The notes: generated by a model from the sequence alone, not told the origin. DNA of 64,000 nt from Cellulomonas shaoxiangyii (GCF_004798685.1 NZ_CP039291.1:558001-622000); one strand, 5' to 3'; positions 48,912 to 57,023 are shown, counted from the first letter of the stretch. Program-made: numbers and translations.

Positions 48912-50096
48912 TCAAAACCGCGGCGCAGAGTCCTCCCGACGCCACATCCCGTCCTGCAGCCGTAACCACCCGGCGTCAGCCATGTCGACGACCATCGCGC
49001 TGGCGACACCTCCGGGCAGGTCCGGGTTGTCGAGCATCGACAACGGCCCGCTTCCGAACAGGTGCAGCGCCGTGTACGCCAGGTACGTTCCGGCCTCGTG
49101 CTGCTCCACCGGATACCGAGCGAGCCACCGCCAGATCGGGTGCTCTCGCCCCCACGCAGGCATGTCGAAGTGCACACGCCGCCACTGCTCGGTCGGACGC
49201 GGACCGGGCGGCAGCAGGGTCGGTACCGGTGGTCGCGGCGGGGGAGGAGCGGTCGGTCGCGGCCGCGTCATGCGCTCCGCCAGCTGTCGATCCGCTCGGC
49301 GCTGCGCCCGCGTGTCCGCATCGGCCTGCGCACGTCGCCGCTCGTCCTCCAAGCGCGCGCGCTCGGCCTCCTCCTCCGCGCGGCGCAGCGCTTCCGCCGC
49401 GCGCCGCTCCTGCAGCCGCTCACGCGCCTGATCCAAGCTCGGCGTCCACACCCCGCCCGCCTCCATCCGGCACGCAGGCAGCGCGTTCCACGAGTCGTCG
49501 ATTTCCACCCCGTCGACCTCGACACCGACGCGCACCCCCTGCACGTCGCGCCCGATCCGCAGGGTGACGCCTTCACGTGCACGCTGCGTGCTCGCGGCGC
49601 CATCCGCCGCCGGCCCGAACAGCCACGTGACCTGATCGACCGCGCCGCGGTACCGGTCATCTCGGTCGCGCCACGCCGTGCTGCCAAGGTCCGTTAGCTG
49701 CACCTCAAGGGTGTGCTCGACCCCGTTCACCACAACGTGCAGGTCCGCGCGCCCTGCGCCGTCCAACGTGTGCTCGATCGTCGGCACGTAGCCCTGCCCC
49801 TGCAGCCACGCCATGAGCTCGCGCTGGTACGCCAGATGCGCGTACGCGCCACCCACGTCCCGCCCGGAACTGAGTAGCGCGCATGGCGAGGCTCCGCGCT
49901 TGTGCCGGAAGTAGGGCCCTCGTACCGGCCCTGCCGGCAGCTCCAGTTGCTGGCCGCAGCCTCCTGCCTGGGTCGTGCACCAGAACTGGTGATCAATCCG
50001 GAGCCGCAGCGCGTCCTCGCGCTCCGCCGGCGCCACGACGTGCGCCGTCCCGTCGGCACCATCGGTCACCGCATGCCGCAGTTCGTCCAAGGCCAT
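48912..50096 (-). CDS. CoiA-like competence/nuclease protein
   Basis: 394 residues. The N-terminus has a Cys/His module (FWCTTQAGGCGQQL, then GPYFRHKRGA) like the CoiA zinc region. It is followed by a restriction-like fold (YQRELMAWLQGQGYVPTIEHTL, GRADLHVVVNGVEHTLEVQLTDLG) with D and ExQ residues of a PD-(D/E)xK-type site. An Arg/Glu coiled coil runs through about residues 228-285 (ERLQERRAAEALRRAEEEAERARLEDERRRAQ), then a Pro-rich linker and a C-terminal domain (EQWRRVHFDMPAWGREHPIWRWL). No phage or conjugation genes adjoin. Possible DNA-uptake or defence role. Confidence 0.8.
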   Translation of the reverse strand: MALDELRHAVTDGADGTAHVVAPAEREDALRLRIDHQFWCTTQAGGCGQQLELPAGPVRGPYFRHKRGASPCALLSSGRDVGGAYAHLAYQRELMAWLQGQGYVPTIEHTLDGAGRADLHVVVNGVEHTLEVQLTDLGSTAWRDRDDRYRGAVDQVTWLFGPAADGAASTQRAREGVTLRIGRDVQGVRVGVEVDGVEIDDSWNALPACRMEAGGVWTPSLDQARERLQERRAAEALRRAEEEAERARLEDERRRAQADADTRAQRRADRQLAERMTRPRPTAPPPPRPPVPTLLPPGPRPTEQWRRVHFDMPAWGREHPIWRWLARYPVEQHEAGTYLAYTALHLFGSGPLSMLDNPDLPGGVASAMVVDMADAGWLRLQDGMWRREDSAPRF

Positions 50097-50841
50097 GCCG
50101 GTCGTCTACCTGTAGGCGCCGACACATCGACCAGCCGCCCGGGCGGTTTCTCCCGGTACGCGAAGCCGCGCGTCGCGTCTTGTCACCCGGTCAGCGCAGT
50201 GCGGCGTGCCGCCGAGCCCGGTTCCGGCGGCGTAGCGCTCGAGCGCTGGATCGCCACTCCGGTGGGCCTCCGACCGGCGGCGCGGGGCGTCGCTGCGGCC
50301 CCCCGCTGTGCCGGCGGTCCTCGAGCGCCCGGCGTCGACGTCGAGAACGCCCTTCACGCCTCGTGCGGCGACGCGCCGCGCCGCGGGCCGGTGCCGATGA
50401 GGGCGCCTCAACGGCGGCAGATGCCTGCAGCCGGGAGCCAGACCGTCTTGGCCTGCCACCACGGCTAGAGAACTGCTACTGGTCCCGCACGTCCGGCGGC
50501 GGTGACATCATCGATGACAACGTTCGTCTCCTTCTCCCCTGGCAAGGTGAGCGTGAGCGTCCGCGATGGCGAGGGCTTCGAGGTCAACGGGTGTGGCCTG
50601 TGGCTGGCGCCATCTCACGTGCGCTGACTGCCAGGCGGCGACGGTCGCGCGTGGACCAGGGGACTAGTTCGGCTACGACAACTGCCGAGCGGCGGCCGAA
50701 GAGATCGTCGCCGGCCACCCCGCCCCGGCACGTCAGACCCCAGGGCGCAAGGGGCCGAAACCACAGGCCGAATCCGGCGCGGTGGCCGGTCACGCACGAC
50801 CCGATTTCGTTCGGTGCCCGACGAGCTGCCTTGACGGGGGA
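50097..50841. other. 745-bp gap with no recognisable gene
   Basis: Frames here are short or low-complexity, none with ribosome-binding sites or family motifs. A minus-strand frame at 50106-50462 is Arg/Ala-rich noise. Base composition is less GC-biased around 50460-50540. Probably decayed DNA of an accessory island. Confidence 0.55.
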
Positions 50842-51813
50842 TCACCTCTTCTCGGTGCGCCCGAGCTCGTAGTACCGCAGACCGCTCATCTTTGTCCCAA
50901 ATGCTGACTCTTCGATGGACCGATCGATAGTTCGAACCGACGAGCCGCGCTCGACCATCGCCACCAGACGAGTACGTCGGGCCCGGACGTACGGCTCAGC
51001 GTCCAGGTCGAAGTACCCGCACAGGGCCCGGCTATACGCATCACTGATCGGCAGCAGCGGCAGCACGAGGGAACGTATCGCTTCGTCGACGTCGTCGCTG
51101 AGCCCCATGAGCAGCCAAGGCTTGGCGTGGGCAGCCCCGGAGAATAGTCCATAGAGCCACGGGTCATCCGGCACGTACTTCGCCGCTAGCTGGGTGATGT
51201 TGTTCCGTGTCGAGGCTGACTGGCCCGCGAACCAAACCCGACCGATGGCGTCCGTGACTTGCCCATGCTTGTCCGTCGCGCGCTCAACCCGGAACCCGTC
51301 TTGGGTCAAGACGCACTCGAGGTCTGCGCGCGCCTGCCGCTTCTCTTCAAGTTCGTCCACCACGCTGCTGCCAAACCGCTCGAGTAAGACAATCGATTCG
51401 TTGAGCACCGCCGGTAGAATGCTTGCAGCCCGGGCAATCCGAGTCTCGGACGACGCCTCGGCGTCGAGCAACCAGCAGGTCTGAAGCACCGCTTCCATGA
51501 TGGCGCGGCTCACCGTCCATGCCGGCACCGGCAGCAGCTTCTGATGACGCAGCAGGAGTAAGAGCGTGTCCGCGTGGTCACGCACAGAGAAGCTCCAACG
51601 CTGTACGTGATCGCTCGCCCAAGATAACGCTGCCACCGCACCATCAATGCCCGCGGCACGCTGTTGGTCGACGGCCCACAGCCCGGACCCTGCGCCCTCC
51701 GCTGCCGCCGAAGCAGCGGCGAACAACTTCCCGTAGGCGTCGCGTTCTTGCAGGACCACCCTCTCGGCCAGCCGTGCCAACGGGGGACGCACGTCCTCAG
51801 CGATACCACCCAT
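50842..51813 (-). CDS. Uncharacterised helical protein
   Basis: 323 residues. Almost entirely helical: LERLAERVVLQERDAYGKLF-like N-terminus, ISRAIMEAVLQTCWLLDAEASSETRIARAASILPAVLNESIVLLERFGSS, then GLFSGAAHAKPWLLMG and LLPISDAYSRALCGYFDLDAEP. The pattern, with AHAKPW and conserved Trp/Cys residues, resembles the broad HEPN/DUF5677-like helical groups, but I cannot assign it. Lower GC than the region. GATACT 10 bp before the ATG could be a leaderless -10. Function unknown; the island context suggests defence or stress. Confidence 0.65.
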   Translation of the reverse strand: MGGIAEDVRPPLARLAERVVLQERDAYGKLFAAASAAAEGAGSGLWAVDQQRAAGIDGAVAALSWASDHVQRWSFSVRDHADTLLLLLRHQKLLPVPAWTVSRAIMEAVLQTCWLLDAEASSETRIARAASILPAVLNESIVLLERFGSSVVDELEEKRQARADLECVLTQDGFRVERATDKHGQVTDAIGRVWFAGQSASTRNNITQLAAKYVPDDPWLYGLFSGAAHAKPWLLMGLSDDVDEAIRSLVLPLLPISDAYSRALCGYFDLDAEPYVRARRTRLVAMVERGSSVRTIDRSIEESAFGTKMSGLRYYELGRTEKR

Positions 51814-51897
51814 GCCGTGAGTATCGGGGAGTCGACGCCAACATCGGGCTGGTACGGCCCTAGCGCGCCGCCAGCCGTGAGTTGGCGCGCGCGTCCA

Positions 51898-52080
51898 TCA
51901 GCGCCGCCGGCGGATGGCTCCGAAGGTCCGGTTGCAGGACGGACAACGCCAGCAGTCGCCGTCATCGACGATCGGGCCTGGTCGGGGCGGGTCTTCGGGG
52001 TCATGAGCGTTCCTCTCATCGTCGGTCTCGGCGCATGTGACCCATGTGTGGCAGCCGCGGGTGCTGCAGATATGAGCCAT
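51898..52080 (-). CDS. Small Cys-rich (zinc-ribbon-like) protein
   Basis: 60 residues. Cys at 5, 10 and 16 (ICSTRGCHTWVTC) and CWRCPSCNRTFG near the C-terminus, giving a likely zinc ribbon. The acidic middle (DDERNAHDPEDPPRPGP) is followed by a basic tail RRRR. No ribosome-binding site precedes the ATG. It may be a real small protein or a chance frame; the Cys spacing favours real. Confidence 0.42.
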   Translation of the reverse strand: MAHICSTRGCHTWVTCAETDDERNAHDPEDPPRPGPIVDDGDCWRCPSCNRTFGAIRRRR

Positions 52081-52261
52081 CGACCGGACGGCGCAAGAAC
52101 GCGCGCGCCTCGTAACGGCCCCAGGAGGTCCGTCGCGGGGGAGTGATGTTGGGTGGCGCGTACCGCGTCGCAGACTCGACGCCCCTGGGCGGAGCGAGCT
52201 GGGTCACTCGTGTGCTCATGCGAGACGAGGGGTATTGGCGCCCCGTTTGGGGATTGCTCAA

Positions 52262-52318
52262 CGGGACAGTCGCGATGGGCCGCTCGTGGACCACAGCGCC
52301 GCGCAGGACACTGTCCCC
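52262..52318. repeat. 8-bp inverted repeat near recombinase fragment
   Basis: GGGACAGT (52262-52269) and ACTGTCCC (52311-52318) form an inverted pair 41 bp apart. They lie 67 bp upstream of the serine recombinase fragment and could be a remnant of a resolution site or transposon end. Too short to prove. Confidence 0.4.
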
Positions 52319-52384
52319 GAAAGACCCGCCCCCGAAAAGGCCCGGTCAGGGGGAGCTGTACCGGACAGCGAGGGCACGAGCGGA

Positions 52385-52520
52385 CTGCTGATCGGCTATG
52401 CCCGGGTCTCGACGAGATCGCAGGATGCGACCGCCCAGCGGGACGCGCTTCGGAGCCTCGGCGTCGATGCCGACCGGATCTACGTCGACCACGGACTGAC
52501 GGGCAGCAACGTCTCAAAAC
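52385..52520 (+). pseudogene. Truncated serine recombinase (resolvase N-terminus)
   Basis: Codons read LLIGYARVSTRSQDATAQRD and then ALRSLGVDADRIYVDHGLTG, the unmistakable start of a serine recombinase with the catalytic Ser in ARVST. The homology stops about 45 residues in (GSNVSKRET), where a full protein would continue to the Arg-rich catalytic core, about 180-200 residues in all. No ATG/GTG is in the expected place. So this is a fragment, not an active enzyme, marking past integration of mobile DNA next to the SAM-IV leader. Confidence 0.85.
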
Positions 52521-52543
52521 GAGAGACGATCCGTGCCCCCACG

Positions 52544-52573
52544 TTGACACCCGCCGGAGGGCGCGCGGATCCT
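52544..52573 (+). promoter_or_regulatory. Promoter of the riboswitch-controlled aminotransferase gene
   Basis: TTGACA (52544-52549) and GATCCT (52568-52573) with 18-bp spacing. The predicted start of transcription at about 52580 coincides with the beginning of the riboswitch aptamer. The -35 box lies just after the recombinase remnant. Confidence 0.6.
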
Positions 52574-52576
52574 CGT

Positions 52577-52728
52577 GCCAGGTCATGAGCGCCAGCGCGA
52601 AGCCCCGGCTCGCTGGCCGGCAACCCTCCTCCGCGGTGGGGTGCCCCGGGTGACGACCTGGCCGCGCGCCGTCCGGTGCCGGCAAGCGCGGGACCTCCCT
52701 TCCGGGTCCCCGGGTCCAGGAGGCTGCC
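52577..52728 (+). promoter_or_regulatory. SAM-IV-type riboswitch and expression platform
   Basis: The aptamer reads GCCAGGTCATGAGCGCCAGC, then GAAGCCCCGG, CTGGCCGGCAACCCTCC, GGTGGGGTGCCCCGGG and TGACGACCTGG. P1 pairs CCAGGTC (52578-52584) with GACCTGG (52655-52661). These blocks match the actinobacterial SAM-IV class. CCTCC (52694-52698) can pair with GGAGG of the ribosome-binding site (52719-52723), so control may act on translation. The downstream gene starts at 52729. Confidence 0.88.
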
Positions 52729-54183
52729 ATGACGACCGTCACCGAGCTCTTCGCGTGTGCCGACGAGGCGTCGGGCACCGCGTCCCCGTCCGCCGCGGCG
52801 GCGCCCCGCCCCGCCGTCGGCCGCGGTCCCCTGCTCCCCGTGGTGGGCGCGTCCACCACGGTCCCGCTGGTCGGCGGCACGAGCCGCACCTACGCCAACC
52901 TCGACTGCGCCGCGAGCGCGCCCGCGCTCGAGTCGGTCGCCGCGCGCGTCGCCGAGGTGCTGCCGCTGTACGCGTCGGTGCACCGCGGTGCGGGCTACCT
53001 CTCGCAGGTCTCCACCGCCCTGTTCGAGGCGTCGCGCCAGGCGGTCGCGCGGTTCGTCGGGGCGCGCGAGGACGACGTCTGCGTCGTCACGCGCAACACG
53101 ACCGACAGCCTGAACCTGCTCGCGGGCGTCGTGCCCGACGGCGGGCGGGTGCTCGTCCTCGACGTCGAGCACCACGCCAACCTGCTGCCGTGGGTCCAGC
53201 GGTGCACCGGGACGCACGCGGGGGAGACCCGCACGGCCACCGTCCTGACGCTGCGGCCGACGGTCGCCGCGACCCTCGCCGCGCTGCGCGACGAGCTCGC
53301 CCGGCGTCCGTACGCGCTGCTCACGATCACGGGCGCGTCCAACGTGACGGGTGAGGCCCTGCCGCTGGAGGAGGTCGTCACGCTGGCGCACGCCGCCGGC
53401 ACGCGCGTCGCGGTCGACGGCGCACAGCTCGTCCCGCACCGCGGCTTCTCGCTCGCCGCCACCGGCGTCGACTACGTCGCGTTCTCCGGCCACAAGACGT
53501 ACGCGCCGTACGGCGCCGGCGCGCTCGTCGGGCGGCGCGACTGGCTCGACACCGGCACTCCGTACCTCGCCGGCGGCGGCGCGGTGCGCGACGTGCGCCC
53601 CGACCGGACGCTGTGGCAGCCCGCGCCCGCACGCCACGAGGCGGGCTCGCCCAACGTCATCGGCGCGATCGCGCTGGCGCAGGCCTGCGAGACGCTCGCC
53701 GAGCTGCCCACGGGTGCGCTCGAGGCGCACGAGCAGGAGCTGCGCGCGCGGCTCGTCGACGGGCTCACGGGCATCGAGGGCGTGCGCGTCGCCCGCATCT
53801 GGCCCGACTCGCCGGACCCGGTCGGCGTGGTCACGTTCACGGTCGCCGACCTCAACCCCGGGCTGGTCGCGGCGTACCTGTCCGCCGAGCACGGCATCGG
53901 CGTGCGCGACGGCCGCTTCTGCGCCCACCCCCTGCTCGCGCACCTCGGCGCCTCGCAGGGTGCGATCCGCGCGTCGATCGGCGTCGGGACCACCGCCGAG
54001 CACGTCGACCGGCTCGTCGCGGCCGTCGCCGCCCTGGTCGCCCGTGGTGCGCAGGCGGCGTACGAGGTCGTCGACGGCTGCTGGTCGGTCGTCGACGACA
54101 CGCGCCCGCTCGTCGAGGTGCGCGGGCTGGACCACCTCGCCGCGACGGCGGCCGCCGCGTGCGGGCCCGCCGTCGACGACTGA
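52729..54183 (+). CDS. Class V aminotransferase / cysteine desulfurase-like PLP enzyme
   Basis: 484 residues. Fold-type I PLP enzyme of the NifS/Csd group: YANLDCAASAPALESVAARV, VTRNTTDSLNLLAGVVPDGG, EHHANLLPW, TGASNVTGEALPLEE, VAVDGAQLVPHR, and the PLP Lys in YVAFSGHKTYAPYGAGALVGR. The C-terminus has RDGRFCAHPLLAHLG, with Cys in the place used by some desulfurases. A tail of about 50 residues is specific. AGGAGG precedes the ATG. Control by a SAM-IV riboswitch implies a role in sulfur-amino-acid supply; the substrate is unknown. Confidence 0.9.
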   Translation: MTTVTELFACADEASGTASPSAAAAPRPAVGRGPLLPVVGASTTVPLVGGTSRTYANLDCAASAPALESVAARVAEVLPLYASVHRGAGYLSQVSTALFEASRQAVARFVGAREDDVCVVTRNTTDSLNLLAGVVPDGGRVLVLDVEHHANLLPWVQRCTGTHAGETRTATVLTLRPTVAATLAALRDELARRPYALLTITGASNVTGEALPLEEVVTLAHAAGTRVAVDGAQLVPHRGFSLAATGVDYVAFSGHKTYAPYGAGALVGRRDWLDTGTPYLAGGGAVRDVRPDRTLWQPAPARHEAGSPNVIGAIALAQACETLAELPTGALEAHEQELRARLVDGLTGIEGVRVARIWPDSPDPVGVVTFTVADLNPGLVAAYLSAEHGIGVRDGRFCAHPLLAHLGASQGAIRASIGVGTTAEHVDRLVAAVAALVARGAQAAYEVVDGCWSVVDDTRPLVEVRGLDHLAATAAAACGPAVDD

Positions 54184-54247
54184 GCGGGCACCGACGTCGC
54201 TGCCACCCGGCTGGTCGTCAGCGTGAGGGCTGCCGCCGGGCCGGTCG

Positions 54248-54694
54248 TCAGCGCGAGAGCCGCCGCCGCGCCCGGCGCAGCATCGCGGTGACGACCACCG
54301 GGTGCAGCAGCCGGACGGGCGCGAAGTAGACCCGCCCGCGCCACCCGTGCAGGCGCACGGTCGTTGTCACCCGCACCAGGCGTGCGTCGGCGTCCACCGC
54401 GACCCCGCAACGGAAGTCGAGGTGGACGTCGTCGTGCGCGACGAGCGCCTCGCCGCCGACCACCTCGTCGACGGCGAACGCGGCGCGCGGTGCGGGCGGG
54501 ATGCGCAGCACCGGCACGAGCGCCTGCCGCAGCGCGAGGGCCGCGAGCACCCAGCGCGGCATCGTCGCGAGCGAGAAGATCTCGCGCGCCCACACCGCCG
54601 GGTCTGTCGGCGCGCCGGGCGGCAGCGTGACGATCACCGCGTCGGCGTGGTCAGGAGCGGGCACGTCCCGCAGGGCGATCGACCAGTGCGTCAT
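54248..54694 (-). CDS. DUF2867 family protein
   Basis: 148 residues. DUF2867/SRPBCC-like fold: HWSIALRDVPAPDHADAVIVTLPPGAPTDPAVWAREIF, FAVDEVVGGEALVAHDDVHLDFRCGVAVD, and VTTTVRLHGWRGRVYFAPVRLLHPVVVTAMLRRA. Likely a lipid- or hydrophobe-binding protein. Convergent with the aminotransferase gene and divergent from the GNAT fusion gene. No function known. Confidence 0.82.
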   Translation of the reverse strand: MTHWSIALRDVPAPDHADAVIVTLPPGAPTDPAVWAREIFSLATMPRWVLAALALRQALVPVLRIPPAPRAAFAVDEVVGGEALVAHDDVHLDFRCGVAVDADARLVRVTTTVRLHGWRGRVYFAPVRLLHPVVVTAMLRRARRRLSR

Positions 54695-54785
54695 GCGTCC
54701 TCCGTCGTCGGTGGTGCCGCCACGCTAGGGCCTGCCGCCTGAGACGCCGCCGAGTGCGCGGCGGCGCCCGTGGCACGCTGCCGCC

Positions 54786-55877
54786 GTGGAGCACGACCTC
54801 GTCCTGACCGGCCACGGCGTCCGCCTCGTCCCGCTGCGTGCCGAGCACGCGGCCGACCTCCTCGCCTGCACCGACGACGCGGTGTGGCGCGGGATGAGCT
54901 CGCCGACACCGCGCACGGTCGCGGACATGGCCCGCGTCGTCGCGACGGCGCTCGCCGCACCGGGCCGGTACGCCTTCGCGGTGCTCGAGGACGCCACCGG
55001 CGGCGTCGTCGGGTCGACCTCGTTCTACGACGTCGACCTCACCGCGGGCCGGCTCGAGGTCGGCCACACCTGGTACGCCCCGGCCGTGTGGGGTACGCAC
55101 GTGAACCCGGCCTGCAAGCTGCTGCTGATGGCGCACGCGTTCGAGGGGTGGGGCGTCGCGCGCGTCGCGTACCGCGTCGACGAGCGCAACCACCGCTCGG
55201 TCGCGGCCGTGACGAAGCTCGGGGCCGTGCCCGAGGGGCGGCTGCGGGACCACCGCCTGCGCCCCGACGGCACGCGCGGTGCGTCGCTGTACTTCTCCGT
55301 CCTGGCCGACGAGTGGCCGGCCGTGCGGGGGCGCCTGCTCGCCCGGCTCGCCGGGGCCCACGTGCCGGACGACCGCACGCACCTGCTGCTCGTCGGCGGC
55401 CGCGCGGGCGTCGGCAAGACGACGGTCGCGTCGGCGGTGCACGACCTGCTCACGGCGCGGGACGTGCCGCACGCGGTCGTCGAGGGCGACGCGCTCGACC
55501 TGGCGCACCCGGCGCCGTGGGAGCACGGCGTCGCCGCCGCGAACCTCGCCGACGTGTGGCGCCGCTACCGCGCGCTCGGGCACCGGCGGCTGGTCGTCAC
55601 CAACACGGTCAGCGTCCTCGAGGCCGACGTGCTCGCCGCGGCCGTCGGTGACCGGCCGCACGTGACGTCGGTGCTGCTCACGGCGGACGACGCGACCGCG
55701 CACGAGCGGCTCGGCCGCCGCGAGCACGGGGCGTCGCTGACCGCCCACGCGCAGCGGTCGGACGCCGCCGCGAGGCGGCTGGAGGCGCAGGCGGGCGCCG
55801 ACGTGCACCGCGTGGCGACCGACGGCCGCACCCCGCAGGACGTCGCCGCGGAGGTGCTGCGCCTCGCGGGGTGGTGA
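54786..55877 (+). CDS. GNAT acetyltransferase fused to P-loop kinase-like domain
   Basis: 363 residues. Residues about 8-175 form a RimJ/RimL-type GNAT (GVRLVPLRAEHAADLLACTDDAVWRGMSSP; GVVGSTSFYDVDLTAGRLEVGHTWYAPAVWGTHVNPACKLLLMAHAFE; RNHRSVAAVTKLGAVPEG). Residues about 195-363 form a P-loop NTPase with Walker A LLVGGRAGVGKTTVASAV and an adenylylsulfate/shikimate-kinase-like rest (VVEGDALDL, VVTNTVSVLEADVLAAAVGD, TSVLLTADDATAHERLGRRE). A single continuous frame; GTG start. This resembles bifunctional antibiotic- or sugar-modifying enzymes but no known one exactly. Confidence 0.85.
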   Translation: MEHDLVLTGHGVRLVPLRAEHAADLLACTDDAVWRGMSSPTPRTVADMARVVATALAAPGRYAFAVLEDATGGVVGSTSFYDVDLTAGRLEVGHTWYAPAVWGTHVNPACKLLLMAHAFEGWGVARVAYRVDERNHRSVAAVTKLGAVPEGRLRDHRLRPDGTRGASLYFSVLADEWPAVRGRLLARLAGAHVPDDRTHLLLVGGRAGVGKTTVASAVHDLLTARDVPHAVVEGDALDLAHPAPWEHGVAAANLADVWRRYRALGHRRLVVTNTVSVLEADVLAAAVGDRPHVTSVLLTADDATAHERLGRREHGASLTAHAQRSDAAARRLEAQAGADVHRVATDGRTPQDVAAEVLRLAGW

Positions 55878-55950
55878 GCGGGCCGGGCCGACGGTCCCCG
55901 GCGCCTGACGGCCGCCGACGCCGGCGATCCGGGAGCCGCGTGCGGCGACG

Positions 55951-56553
55951 TCAGCCGATGCGGATCCCGAGGTGCGCCGCGAGCAGCGGCGCGAGGTCGA
56001 GCAGCTGGTCCGACGTGACGGTCGCGCCCGCGAGGCCGCCGACGCCGTCGACCGCCTCCCGCAGCCGCGCGCCGCGCAGGTCGACGTCCGTGAGGCGGGC
56101 GTTGCCGACGTCGAGCCGTCGCACGTCGCAGTCGACGACCGTGAGCCGCTTGACGCGCGCGCCCGCCAGGTCGAGGTCCCCGACGGTGACGCGCTCCAGC
56201 CGCACCTCCTCGACCGTCGCGCCGCGCAGGTCGAGGTAGTCGATCTTCCCGCCCACGACGCGCACGCGGAGCCACTCGCCGCCGGACGCCGCGAGCGCGC
56301 CGAGCCGCACGTCGGTGAGCGTCGTGTCCCGCCACGACGAGGACCGGGCGCGGAGCTCGCCCGCCTGCACCGCCGTCCACGCGGTGTCGAGCAGACGCGC
56401 GCCGTCGAGGCGCAGGCCGTCCGCGCGGCAGTCGGTCAGGACGCACTCGAGGAAGCGGGCGCCCGACGCGTCGCGGCCGGACAGGTCGAGCCCGGCGAAG
56501 GTCAGGTCGTCGAGGTCGGCGTCGAGCAGCAGGTCGTCGGCGGTCGCGTCCAC
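55951..56553 (-). CDS. Pentapeptide-repeat-like protein
   Basis: 200 residues. Repeating units of the A(D/N)LxG kind: LTFAGLDLSGRDASGARFLE, ADGLRLDGARLLDTAW, VEEVRLERVTVGDLDLAGARVKRLTVVDCDVRRLDVGNARLTDVDLRGARLRE, a right-handed quadrilateral helix. Some relatives mimic DNA and protect gyrase. The C-terminal 30 residues are not repetitive (GGLAGATVTSDQLLDLAPLL). GTG start. Role unknown. Confidence 0.82.
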   Translation of the reverse strand: MDATADDLLLDADLDDLTFAGLDLSGRDASGARFLECVLTDCRADGLRLDGARLLDTAWTAVQAGELRARSSSWRDTTLTDVRLGALAASGGEWLRVRVVGGKIDYLDLRGATVEEVRLERVTVGDLDLAGARVKRLTVVDCDVRRLDVGNARLTDVDLRGARLREAVDGVGGLAGATVTSDQLLDLAPLLAAHLGIRIG

Positions 56554-56618
56554 GGGTCGAGCGTGCCACGCGGCGCCGACAGCGGACGGTCCCGCGACCG
56601 GCGATCAGGCCATGGAGG

Positions 56619-57023
56619 TCAGGCCATGGACGCGAGCAGCGCGCGGCACGCCGCCTCGCACCGCCGGCACGCCTCCGCGCACACGCGGCAGTGCTCGTGC
56701 ATGCCGACGTGCTGCTCGCACTCGGCGGCGCACTGCCCGCACGCGACGGCGCACGCCTCGAGCAGCGCGGCGACGACGCGCAGGTCGGGCTCGGTCTGCC
56801 GGCTGAGCACCGCCGCGGTGGCGGTGCAGACGTCGGCGCAGTCCGCGTCCGACCGGATGCACGCACGCAGGTCCGCGACGTGCTCCTCGCCCAGGCAGGC
56901 GTCGGCGCACGCGGTGCACGCCTGGGCGCACGCGAGGCACGCCTCGATGCACGCGACGAGCTCGTCGACGGGGGCGAACGGGTCGCCGGGGTAGGCCTCG
57001 ACCATCTGCCGGGTGCTGCTCAC
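56619..57023 (-). CDS. Four-helix-bundle copper-storage-like protein (Csp3 type)
   Basis: 134 residues with 18 Cys, most in CxxxC-like spacing on helices (VACIEACLACAQACTACADACLG; LRACIRSDADCADVCTA; LEACAVACGQCAAECEQHVGMHEHCRVCAEACRRCEAACRALL). Matches the cytosolic Csp3 family, whose tetramers store many Cu(I) ions. No signal peptide. GTG start with GAGGAGG ribosome-binding site. No copper regulator or ATPase is adjacent. Confidence 0.88.
   Translation of the reverse strand: MSSTRQMVEAYPGDPFAPVDELVACIEACLACAQACTACADACLGEEHVADLRACIRSDADCADVCTATAAVLSRQTEPDLRVVAALLEACAVACGQCAAECEQHVGMHEHCRVCAEACRRCEAACRALLASMA

Noticed and set aside
48632..49567. 311-codon plus-strand frame starting MDTLSDFVSS
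   Set aside because: Low-complexity Pro/Arg/Ala sequence, mostly antisense to the CoiA-like gene, without a ribosome-binding site or family motif.
50106..50462. 118-codon minus-strand frame in the 745-bp gap
   Set aside because: Arg/Ala/Gly-rich, no ribosome-binding site, no recognisable domain; more likely decayed or noncoding DNA.
52235..52588. Reading the resolvase region as an intact 117-residue protein
   Set aside because: The first 50 codons do not resemble any recombinase N-terminus and the frame lacks the catalytic core, so a fragment is the better call.
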